The notes beneath the pieces are model-generated. The model was not told the origin of the DNA. It saw only the letters and a program-made list of their open reading frames with translations, and ran no database searches. This document shows positions 6,686-13,665 of a DNA stretch of 16,339 nt, one piece after another. The stretch's first letter is position 1, and the number at the start of each line of letters is the position of its first letter. The stretch comes from Anaerolineales bacterium (GTDB lineage Bacteria; Chloroflexota; Anaerolineae; Anaerolineales; VGOW01), in assembly GCA_919901875.1 (NCBI GenBank), contig CAKKQG010000126.1, positions 24,363 to 40,701 on the forward strand. Reading direction: 5' to 3'. Position numbers and translations under genes: made by a program.

Positions 6686-9000
6686 TTAAGAATTGGGTTG
6701 AGTCATCAAAGAAGTGGGCAACACAGTATGGGCAGATCATCGTTTGGGCAACGTTGATTTTTTTTGCGTTTGATTTGTTGTATTGGCGGATCATTCGCGG
6801 CTACACACCGCCCGTCTCGTACGTGCCGTGGCCCCCCGCCCCCGATTGGGTTGAGGCATTGTACGCTGGTCGTTGGGCGTTGCGCGTTTTGGAAGCGGCT
6901 GGCGGCATCACTTTGTTATTTTTAGAGGGGATCGATCATTCATTATCACGTTGGCTGCGGGCGACGTTGGAGAATCGAATCCGCTTATTTATGTTCGTCG
7001 GCGTCTCGGCGTTTTTGTTGGGGAGCTATTTGATTCAACCTGGCAACGTCGGTTCAGGCGATGCGATGGCGCACATTGGCACACCGTGGGCGATCCGCGA
7101 ATCGATCCGGGATGGCAACGGGTTTGCCTTCTGGTCAAACTATGCTTACTTCGGACATCCCTTTTTGCAATTCTATAGCATCGCCTATTATTATCTCGTA
7201 GCATGGATCAGTTTTCTCGCGCGCGATGTGGAAGATGCCGCCGAAGTGACTCTCTTGATATTGCATATCGCCTCGGCCTATCCCATGTATTTGTACGTGC
7301 GGCAATTAACCGGCTCACGAGTCGCCGGGGCTGCCGCCTCGCTGGCGTGGAGCGGAACATTTTATCGCTATCACTTAATTCTCATCGTCGGCAAATTATC
7401 GGTCTCACCCTTTATTGCTCTTTTGCCGTTGCAGCTGTATCTGATAGAACGACTCTCAACCGACGAACACCACAAACACAAACTCTGGGCGGCGCTTGCT
7501 CTCACCATTGGCGCAATGGTATGGACGCACAAGTTGTATGCAGCGTGGGCAATTGCTTTAGGCTGCATTTATGTTGTGACTCGTCTCTTTGATGGGACAG
7601 CAAAACATATTCCGCTTGGATTGCGGCGAGTGATTTTTGTCGTGACCGCTCATCTCGCCGGACTCGTCGTTGCTCTCTATGAGATCGTTCCAACATTCGC
7701 CGAGCAAGCACTCGTAACCATTGGCGGGATGCTAGATCGAAATACTTTTGGGTTGCCTGTAGTAAGACTCGAAAATGTTTTGATCTTCAAGGACAGTTAT
7801 TACTCCGATTGGTTCGGCGGATATGTCGGCAACTCCATTTTAAGTTTCGCGGTGCTGGCGATTTTCTTTATCGTTGTCAGCCGTTACTGGAAAAGCGCCG
7901 CGCTCGTCCTGCAATTTGCCATTGCCGTCTTTATGACATTTACGCCCGCCTACTTTCCTTCTCTCTTTGACGCGATCTTCCACACAGTACCGTTAGGAAG
8001 TCTTGCTTACGTGACCGGCACCTCGCCGGGTTTGTATTTGATGATCCTCATCGCGCCTGCTTCGGCTTTAACGGGCGTATTAGTTCATCTGGTCGGCGAA
8101 CAGTTGCGGAGCCGGGCAAATCAAGTTTCTCGCTTGATACAATCCGTGATCGGCAGCGACTTTGTGTATGAGCGTGTGGGAGTTGCGATAGGCTTGATCG
8201 TCCTCGCCGATTTAATTTCAACATCACTTTGGGTCAACATTAAATACCCTGACACCTATTCCGGAGATCGTTTGGGGCGGCAACCGATCTGGAACACGTT
8301 GAGGCAATCGGGTGACAAAACATCGCGCCTTTACGATCTACGAGGCGGCTATACCAACGCCTTCTCCGTCTCAATGTGGAGCGGACAACCGGGATTGTTG
8401 GGTCAAATCCCAGATGCGCCCAATAAAATTCATACGCTGGCTTATGAAGTCATCACCTCACTGGAGGCAGACGCGAAAGATGGACGACTGCGAAGTGAGA
8501 CTCTCAATTTGCTTTATCAACTTGATATTCGATATATCACTACCGACTCAACGGTGACTCGTTTAGATGGCGCAGAACGAGTGATGCAAACAAGTGAAGC
8601 GATCTTGTGGCAAACCAAACACGCGCCGATTATTGCTACATTGACTCCGCAGGCAAACAATGTGGTTCAAGTTAACGATGCCAACAGTGTGCCGGTTGAG
8701 ATTAAGGATTACACTCTGACGAATAATCGGGTGGAGATAAATTTTTCTTTCCCTCAACGCGCCTTTGTCCAACTCGCCTACTCCGCATATCCCTATCAGA
8801 AAGTGGTGTTAGATGGGCAAACGATTCAGGTGACGCCGACAGCCTTGGGGCTGATCGGGTTTTGGGCAGAGGGCGGCACCCACGCGGTGACGGTGACACC
8901 GGAGTTGTCGCCGCTTCGTCAATGGACATTGGCGGTGAGCGCGATCACCGTCATCCTCTTGATCGTGATGATCGTTCTGCCAATTCGCCGCATTAAGTGA
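6682..9000 (+). CDS. Large polytopic membrane protein, GT-C / PTPS-related / YfhO-like
   Basis: The gene encodes 772 aa starting MIKNWVESSKK at the ATG in the ATGA overlap with the methyltransferase; GGAAAG upstream serves as ribosome-binding site. There are about a dozen hydrophobic segments between residue 17 and 520 and one more at the C-terminus (QWTLAVSAITVILLIVMIVL). After the third comes SGDAMAHIGTPWAIRESIRD (125-144), then WSNYAYFGHPFLQFYS. This acidic-His loop is characteristic of the membrane family annotated as 6-pyruvoyl-tetrahydropterin-synthase-related, related to GT-C glycosyltransferases that use polyprenyl-linked sugars. Before the last helix is a beta-rich outer domain with AYSAYPYQKVVLDG and a FWAEGGTHAVTVTP strand, as in YfhO-type proteins. 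Likely role: transfer of a sugar to a wall, glycolipid or protein acceptor; acceptor unknown. Its tight coupling to DNA-acting neighbours is unexpected. The next gene starts 1 nt before this one ends. Confidence 0.85.
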   Translation: MIKNWVESSKKWATQYGQIIVWATLIFFAFDLLYWRIIRGYTPPVSYVPWPPAPDWVEALYAGRWALRVLEAAGGITLLFLEGIDHSLSRWLRATLENRIRLFMFVGVSAFLLGSYLIQPGNVGSGDAMAHIGTPWAIRESIRDGNGFAFWSNYAYFGHPFLQFYSIAYYYLVAWISFLARDVEDAAEVTLLILHIASAYPMYLYVRQLTGSRVAGAAASLAWSGTFYRYHLILIVGKLSVSPFIALLPLQLYLIERLSTDEHHKHKLWAALALTIGAMVWTHKLYAAWAIALGCIYVVTRLFDGTAKHIPLGLRRVIFVVTAHLAGLVVALYEIVPTFAEQALVTIGGMLDRNTFGLPVVRLENVLIFKDSYYSDWFGGYVGNSILSFAVLAIFFIVVSRYWKSAALVLQFAIAVFMTFTPAYFPSLFDAIFHTVPLGSLAYVTGTSPGLYLMILIAPASALTGVLVHLVGEQLRSRANQVSRLIQSVIGSDFVYERVGVAIGLIVLADLISTSLWVNIKYPDTYSGDRLGRQPIWNTLRQSGDKTSRLYDLRGGYTNAFSVSMWSGQPGLLGQIPDAPNKIHTLAYEVITSLEADAKDGRLRSETLNLLYQLDIRYITTDSTVTRLDGAERVMQTSEAILWQTKHAPIIATLTPQANNVVQVNDANSVPVEIKDYTLTNNRVEINFSFPQRAFVQLAYSAYPYQKVVLDGQTIQVTPTALGLIGFWAEGGTHAVTVTPELSPLRQWTLAVSAITVILLIVMIVLPIRRIK

Positions 9001-9998
9001 TGCCGCTGACCGCGTCTGATATTCTCGTTCTCCCTTACGACACACAATTCTCCATTGCCGGCGTGCAGTATGCGCGCGACTCGCTTCATTACACGCACAA
9101 TCGAATGCATTTAAAGAAGGTAGACCGTTTGCGAAAAATTGTGGCGGGCGTGGCATTTGAAATGGCGGTGCGCCGCTGGTTAGAAAACGAGTCGGTGCCG
9201 TATCAACGACTGGGCGCGACACCATTCACCGAAGTAGATAAATTTGATCTGGCGATTGGCGGCAGGCGGTGCGACTTGAAGAGTCATTTGATTTATAACC
9301 GTTTCAAGATCGCCTCATTGCACAAGGATCCATCTTGGGCGTTAGAGGCGCAGGCGTTGATCCCCGAAGATCAATTTGAGAGCAAGCGCATGGAAGAAAA
9401 CGATCTCTACATCTTCGGCTTTGTCACCGGACTTGAGGCGCGTCATTCATCTGAAACAGAAAAGGCGTTGGCAAAAAATTTGCCCGCCTTTTTAGTTTAC
9501 ACGCCGCCCGCACTCTGGTTGAACGGTCACGAATGGAAACCGTTGGGCGAGATCGCTTTGAAAACAAACGAGGCTGAACCGATCACGGTTGAAGTGGGCG
9601 GGCAAGGCGCAGATCGATCTGCGATCCATGAACGGGTTCGTCTCTTGCCGCGCACGCGCACAACAGTGAGTCACGAATATTATTCGATCTTATATTGTGC
9701 CGTCCCGCGTATACCACGCGGTGACATCGGGTTGCGTAGTTCCACGCTCAACCAGACGCACCTCATCGCGCCGAGTGATTGGGGAAATATATGGATTTAT
9801 GGTCAGCGAGTCTACGTGTGTGGCTGGATGAACAAAAGCGATTTTCGCGTGGCGAGTCATAAACTTGCGGCGGGGAGTCCGGTGAAACAATATACGCACA
9901 CCTCAACCGCCAACCGCGCGATGCCGATTCGTGATCTGCGGCAGATGAGTGAGTTGGTGGAGATTGCCAAGAGGCATATAATGACCCAAAGAGATTAG
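9000..9998 (+). CDS. PD-(D/E)XK-type nuclease candidate, possible restriction endonuclease
   Basis: The 332-aa product starts at the ATG in TGATG, sharing one base with the stop of the membrane protein; a GTG one codon earlier is possible but unnecessary. I do not recognise a named family. The N-terminal half carries the usual PD-(D/E)XK pattern: a helix with GVAFEMAVRRWLENESVPY (Glu54), a strand with FDLAIGG (Asp83), and CDLKSH (Asp92, Lys94), matching D...DxK metal-binding and catalytic residues. The second half (about 160-330) has no motif I recognise and could hold DNA recognition. There is no signal peptide or membrane helix. Being in one coupled operon with a DNA methyltransferase makes a type II-like restriction enzyme the leading interpretation; a repair or other nuclease is the alternative. 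The last two residues and the TAG stop come from a GAGATTAG repeat. Confidence 0.72.
   Translation: MPLTASDILVLPYDTQFSIAGVQYARDSLHYTHNRMHLKKVDRLRKIVAGVAFEMAVRRWLENESVPYQRLGATPFTEVDKFDLAIGGRRCDLKSHLIYNRFKIASLHKDPSWALEAQALIPEDQFESKRMEENDLYIFGFVTGLEARHSSETEKALAKNLPAFLVYTPPALWLNGHEWKPLGEIALKTNEAEPITVEVGGQGADRSAIHERVRLLPRTRTTVSHEYYSILYCAVPRIPRGDIGLRSSTLNQTHLIAPSDWGNIWIYGQRVYVCGWMNKSDFRVASHKLAAGSPVKQYTHTSTANRAMPIRDLRQMSELVEIAKRHIMTQRD
9954..9982 (+). promoter_or_regulatory. Candidate sigma-70-type promoter for the YtxH-like gene
   Basis: TTGGTG (9954-9959) and TATAAT (9977-9982) are separated by exactly 17 nt, within the 3' end of the nuclease coding region. The -10 box is perfect and the -35 box matches the first half only. 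Transcription would begin near 9989, placing the hairpin at 10000-10029 and the strong Shine-Dalgarno in the leader. Confidence 0.4.
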
Positions 9999-10043
9999 GG
10001 ATTAGAGATTGGAGATTCAATCTCTAATCTCCAATCACCAATC
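9991..10043. repeat. GAGATT/AATCTC repeat forming a 12-bp hairpin
   Basis: The gap holds GAGATTAG-like units followed by their complements. GATTAGAGATTG (10000-10011) and its exact complement (10018-10029) form a 12-bp stem with a 6-nt loop. The first unit includes the TAG stop of the nuclease gene (9996-9998). No T-run follows, so termination is unlikely. Confidence 0.85.
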
Positions 10044-10057
10044 TCAAGGAGGTTAGT

Positions 10058-10288
10058 ATGCAACGCACATTCAGTTTCATCGCCGGGGCGTTTTGTGGCG
10101 CAGTGGTTGGGTCGGTAGCAGCGTTGTTGCTGGCGCCGATGTCGGGTCGAGAGTTGCAAGTGATGGGCAGAGCCAGAACCGACGCGGCATTCGCCGAAAT
10201 TCGCAAAACTTACGAGGAACGCGAAGCCGCTCTCAGGGCGCAGCTTGCGGCGTTGACCGCGCCGAAGACAACAAAACCCGCTGAATAA
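10058..10288 (+). CDS. YtxH-like small membrane-associated protein
   Basis: The 76-aa product has an N-terminal hydrophobic segment GAFCGAVVGSVAALLLAPMSGRELQ (the Gly/Ala-rich helix then LLLAP-SG-EL), the signature of the YtxH domain. It is followed by a charged helix (EIRKTYEEREAALRAQLAAL, about 47-66) likely to form a coiled coil. YtxH proteins are small membrane-anchored proteins, in some bacteria linked to general stress; the molecular role is not established. The start is secured by a strong Shine-Dalgarno AAGGAGG (10046-10052) 5 nt before the ATG. It is followed directly by a bidirectional terminator. It may be the last gene of the methyltransferase operon or be driven by the promoter at 9954-9982. 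Confidence 0.85.
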   Translation: MQRTFSFIAGAFCGAVVGSVAALLLAPMSGRELQVMGRARTDAAFAEIRKTYEEREAALRAQLAALTAPKTTKPAE

Positions 10289-10289
10289 A

Positions 10290-10330
10290 AAAACCCGAAG
10301 GGTCTGGCAGACCCTTCGGGTTTTAGTTTT
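10290..10330. terminator. Bidirectional Rho-independent terminator
   Basis: AAAACCCGAAGGGTCT (10290-10305) pairs with the exact complement at 10309-10324 across a GGC loop, giving a 16-bp stem. On the plus strand TTTTAGTTTTTT follows; on the minus strand the A-run at 10285-10293 becomes a T-run. It should end both the YtxH-like gene from the left and the S41 protease gene from the right. Confidence 0.92.
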
Positions 10331-10339
10331 TTACGGACT

Positions 10340-10374
10340 CAGACTTCCGAAGTCTCAAAGACTTCGGAAGTCTG
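10340..10374. repeat. Perfect 16-bp inverted repeat CAGACTTCCGAAGTCT
   Basis: CAGACTTCCGAAGTCT (10340-10355) and its exact complement (10359-10374) are separated by CAA. The element starts 7 nt after the TAA of the S41 protease gene on the minus strand and has no proper T-run of its own. It looks like another REP-like palindrome; it could also protect the transcript's 3' end or assist the adjacent terminator. Confidence 0.88.
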
Positions 10375-10380
10375 AAACCT

Positions 10381-12864
10381 TTACGGCGCCGTCACCGTAT
10401 ACACATATAAATGTGTCCCTGCCGGATAATCGGCAGTGCCATCGTTGATCTTGTTGGCAAACGTCACTTTCGTTTCGAGCTTGGTGTCGCCTTTGGACCA
10501 ATTTGAAATTGAAGCCATGTAAAGTTTGCAAAACTGCGTTCCTTGTTTTCCCTCTAACACAGCAAACTGCGTGATGTCCAGCGGCTTGCCGTTCATCGAA
10601 AATGTGTAGGTGGTGTTTTTGTTGTTGTCGTCGAGGATCGCTTGCGTGGTCGCGCACCAACCGGTGATCCACATTAAACTTTGCGCGCTCGTTGCTCCAA
10701 TAGTATAGGTGTATGTCTTACCCGCTTGCGAGAGTTCGTTGTCTTTGTATTTTTCCTTCGCAACATCTTCGAGAGTCTTAATAGTGCCGAGCGCTTTTCG
10801 GGAGTCGGCAGCCGAAGCAAAGGTGGGTCCACTTCCGCTTGCGCCGCCGCCGATGGTTTTGCCAAGTGCGGCAGCTTCCGCCGTCTTCAAAACGACATCC
10901 TCACTTGAGAGCGCGAACTTTTCATCCACCGCAACTTTGAGAGTCGGTTGCACGCCCACGCCCTCCAAGAAAATCGAACCATCCGGGTTTAAAAAACGCC
11001 CGGTGGAGATTTGCATACTCAACCCTTCCGGCAATCTGAACTGACCGCGCGCCACTTCGGCCTCAACCCCGGCGGATGAATTTGCGCTGACGACGATCGC
11101 TCCCGGCACTTTTGAAAAACCATAAGACTCGATCTCGCACGCGCTGAAGCAGGCAAACGAAACCATCAGCACGAGTTTTTCGAATTTGTATTGATTGACA
11201 TTCGGCAGAATTTTTTGGCGCAGTCCTTCGTTCTCAAATTTGCCGGTCTTCTCGCTGTAATACTGCAACTGACCCAGCAGAATTTCTTTGTCGTAAAAGA
11301 AACCGGCTAACCCCAACGGCGCGCCGCCGCTGTTTTGACGCATATCAATGACCACGCCTGTCACGCCATTGGCTGTGAACACTTTAAGCGCGCGTTCAAA
11401 AAGACGGATGATCAAATTGAGATCATCGCTGTTGGTGTTGATCTTGATGTAGCCCGCACCCGAGTCGAGAATTTTTGATTCGACGGGCAGGGCATTCGAA
11501 TCGAAACCGCGAAAGATAGAAGTCACGCTGTAACTATTTCGTTCCGCTACCGCCGTGACTTTGGCAGTTTGTGGTTGACCGTTGGCGTTCACAAATTTTA
11601 CGGTTGCCTCTGCGCCCAACTTATCACGCAGAAGATAGCGAGTCTGTTGATAGCGTTTATAAGGTTCTTGCGAAAAGGGCCCGGCGAGAGAGGCATCCGC
11701 CTTGCTGATGGCATCTTTGATCGGCAGTCCGTTGAACTCGGTCACTTCGGCGCCCACTTTGATTCCGGCTTTATCGGCCGGGCTGTCGGTTGTCACGTAG
11801 GTGACGATCACTTTGCCGTTATCCAATTCTCGAATAGCGAATCCGTAACCATTATCAATCCTCGCGCGCAGCACCTCGTTGGCAAACGCGCCGCCGCCCA
11901 CGCCTACGTGTCCATCCGGAATTGAATTGGCATACTCTTTCAAAGCAAGATAAAACGCCTTGCCGTCTTTGTTCTTTTGCGCTTCGGCAACTTTCGGGGC
12001 GATGCGATCATAAAGTGCTTTCCAATCCACCTTCTTATTCGGTATATCGTTGAACGACCACTCCACCGATGCTTTTTTGTGAAGCGCATCAAAGGCGTCG
12101 CTATAAGTCATCTTCGAATAATCTTTGATCTCGGCATCCTTCGGCTCGTAAAGTTCAAGAGACGGTTCCGAGTCGCGGATAATGCCAAACGGTTTTTTGT
12201 CGAGGTCAATGACCGTGTAGCCTGCCGGGATCGACGCAACAGGATCATCGGCAGTGAACAGCAAACCATCGTTGCCAAACCCGGTTGGGAATTGTTGCTT
12301 ATCATCCGCCGCCCAAACAATTAACTTGCCGCCAATGATCTCTTGTTTATTTTCCGTGTCCACCTTGACCGAAGCAAGATACGAAGGCCAACCACGATAA
12401 CGATCATCACCTTCCAAGAACGGACCGCCCGCCAGATTGACGTTGTAATCCACCGCAAAAATTTGCACGCCCTTATCCGGCTTGCCGTTGTTGTCCACGT
12501 CGTCAAAGCTGCCTTCAGGACGTATCGGCAATGAAAGTTGGTATTCGCCCTTCTGCGCCTTCTCATCAAGTTGAAGGAAACCCAAGACCTGCGACTTCAC
12601 CGGCACTTCCCATTCACGATCACGCTTGACGAATCCTGTCAGATCGATCAGCGCGACGAAATGTTCAACATAATATTCGGTGATGATGTTGTTGGAATAT
12701 GTGAACTTTCCGGTGACTCGAACCGTACCGCTCGCGGTTGCCGACAACGGCTGTGCAACTGCCGTGGGTTCAGGAGCCTTCGTGGGTGCGGGAGCGGCTG
12801 TCGGCGTAGCGCACGCCGAGAGTAATAGAGCGATTACAAAGAAGAGAGAAAGTGTGCGGTTCAT
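10381..12864 (-). CDS. Lipoprotein S41-family serine protease with PDZ domain and novel C-terminal domain
   Basis: The 827-aa product starts MNRTLSLFF with lipobox LSAC (Cys18) and an AGGAG site 5 nt before the ATG. A linker and a beta-rich N-terminal region (about 45-230) follow, including the calcium-loop-like DDVDNNGKPD (121-130). The S41 part runs from about 255 to 650. SIPDGHVGV holds His319, a candidate general base as in CPAF/tricorn-like members. The PDZ region is about 335-395. IDMRQNSGG (506-514) matches the family DLRxNxGG. CFSACE (572-577) holds the probable nucleophile Ser574, and GVGVQP is the usual late strand. The final segment (about 690-827) is not part of known S41 enzymes; it aligns by eye with the neighbouring lipoprotein and has two conserved Cys (737, 779). 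It probably cleaves extracytoplasmic proteins. Substrate unknown; the assignment of the third catalytic residue is uncertain. Confidence 0.9.
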   Translation of the reverse strand: MNRTLSLFFVIALLLSACATPTAAPAPTKAPEPTAVAQPLSATASGTVRVTGKFTYSNNIITEYYVEHFVALIDLTGFVKRDREWEVPVKSQVLGFLQLDEKAQKGEYQLSLPIRPEGSFDDVDNNGKPDKGVQIFAVDYNVNLAGGPFLEGDDRYRGWPSYLASVKVDTENKQEIIGGKLIVWAADDKQQFPTGFGNDGLLFTADDPVASIPAGYTVIDLDKKPFGIIRDSEPSLELYEPKDAEIKDYSKMTYSDAFDALHKKASVEWSFNDIPNKKVDWKALYDRIAPKVAEAQKNKDGKAFYLALKEYANSIPDGHVGVGGGAFANEVLRARIDNGYGFAIRELDNGKVIVTYVTTDSPADKAGIKVGAEVTEFNGLPIKDAISKADASLAGPFSQEPYKRYQQTRYLLRDKLGAEATVKFVNANGQPQTAKVTAVAERNSYSVTSIFRGFDSNALPVESKILDSGAGYIKINTNSDDLNLIIRLFERALKVFTANGVTGVVIDMRQNSGGAPLGLAGFFYDKEILLGQLQYYSEKTGKFENEGLRQKILPNVNQYKFEKLVLMVSFACFSACEIESYGFSKVPGAIVVSANSSAGVEAEVARGQFRLPEGLSMQISTGRFLNPDGSIFLEGVGVQPTLKVAVDEKFALSSEDVVLKTAEAAALGKTIGGGASGSGPTFASAADSRKALGTIKTLEDVAKEKYKDNELSQAGKTYTYTIGATSAQSLMWITGWCATTQAILDDNNKNTTYTFSMNGKPLDITQFAVLEGKQGTQFCKLYMASISNWSKGDTKLETKVTFANKINDGTADYPAGTHLYVYTVTAP

Positions 12865-12876
12865 AAAAACTCCTAT

Positions 12877-12950
12877 TGGAGATTAGAGATTTGAAATTTG
12901 AAATTTGAAATTTTTGATTTTGTTTTGTTTCATTGTTCATTGTCTCATTG
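12877..12950. repeat. Heptamer repeat tract (GAAATTT, GAGATTA, TTCATTG units)
   Basis: Three exact GAAATTT units occupy 12893-12913, preceded by GGAGATTAGAGATTT and followed, after a T-rich stretch, by TTCATTG-type units (12929-12950). The tract fills nearly the whole gap between the S41 protease and lipoprotein genes, leaving only the S41 Shine-Dalgarno. It contains the TGA stop of the lipoprotein gene (12947-12945). Confidence 0.85.
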
Positions 12951-13568
12951 GTAGGTCACAATATATTTGTAGTAATGCGTCCCCTTGGGATAATCGCCCA
13001 TGCCATCGTTGATCTTCGTATCGAATGTCACGGCAACTTGCAACTCTGTTTTGCCTTTGGGCCAACCGTACATCACCACAAAGAATGAGCGGCAAAAGAG
13101 CCCCCCGTTATCTTCGCGTTCGCTGACGAGTATGAGGTTGTCGTCAATCGGCGTGCCGTTGATCGAAAATTCCATTTTGATGTTCTTGAAGTTATCGCGC
13201 AGGATCTCTTGCGTGGTGGCGCACCAGCCATTGAGCATCACCAGATTCTGTTCTTTGTTAATAGTGATCGTGAAGGTGTAAGTCTTACCCGCTTGCGATA
13301 AATCGTCCGTGTTATAACTTTCCTTCGCCAACTGTTCCAAAATCTGAATATTAGAATCTTTCTCGAGGATGTCCTGTGCCGTCTGCGGAGAGGCGACGAT
13401 GGGACCCTTTCCGATCTTGCTATCGCCCGATGCGGTGGCGCTGGCTGCCGCGCGCGTTTGCAACGACGGAATTTGAATGCTCGGCAGCGAAGTGGGAAGT
13501 GAGCAAGCGAGAATCACGAATAAAAAAAAGGGAATCAAAGGAACTAAGGGAAAACGGGAGCGGTTCAT
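12945..13568 (-). CDS. Lipoprotein carrying the same C-terminal domain as the S41 protease
   Basis: The 207-aa product starts MNRSRFPLVPLIPFF with lipobox ILAC (Cys22). A short Ser/Pro/Ala linker (23-60) leads to one domain (about 65-207) homologous to the end of the downstream S41 protease. Shared blocks are LSQAGKTYTFT, the NGWCATTQEIL segment (Cys116), a second Cys in GLFCRSF (Cys159), the K-TELQVAVTF strand, KINDG, and DYPKGTHYYKYIV. The two Cys are 43 residues apart here and 42 in the protease, so a disulphide is plausible. I do not recognise this domain. It is probably an all-beta extracytoplasmic module that binds a substrate or partner of the protease. No Shine-Dalgarno is visible; a GGAGATT array lies upstream. 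Gaps of 80 and 97 nt to same-strand neighbours suit an operon. Confidence 0.85.
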   Translation of the reverse strand: MNRSRFPLVPLIPFFLFVILACSLPTSLPSIQIPSLQTRAAASATASGDSKIGKGPIVASPQTAQDILEKDSNIQILEQLAKESYNTDDLSQAGKTYTFTITINKEQNLVMLNGWCATTQEILRDNFKNIKMEFSINGTPIDDNLILVSEREDNGGLFCRSFFVVMYGWPKGKTELQVAVTFDTKINDGMGDYPKGTHYYKYIVTYQ

Positions 13569-13579
13569 AGTAGGTGGTT

Positions 13580-13665
13580 GGAGATTGGAGATTGGAGATT
13601 GGAGATTGGAGATTTGAAGTTTGGATTTTGAGATTTGGGTTTTTGGGATTTGGGATTTTGCTTTT
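13580..13665. repeat. Five exact GGAGATT heptamers and degenerate continuation
   Basis: GGAGATT repeats five times without change at 13580-13614. It is followed to about 13660 by degenerate units of about the same length (GAGATTT, TGGGATT, TGGGATT). The tract fills the 97-nt gap between the metalloprotease stop and the lipoprotein start. Confidence 0.9.

Noticed and set aside
5873..10288. Genomic island or phage-borne cassette
   Set aside because: No integrase, tRNA, transposase or flanking direct repeats were found, and base use looks like the neighbouring genes by eye; transfer of the trio cannot be supported.
13580..13614. CRISPR-like array
   Set aside because: The repeats are 7 nt, directly abutting and without spacers, and no cas gene is near; they are simple tandem repeats.
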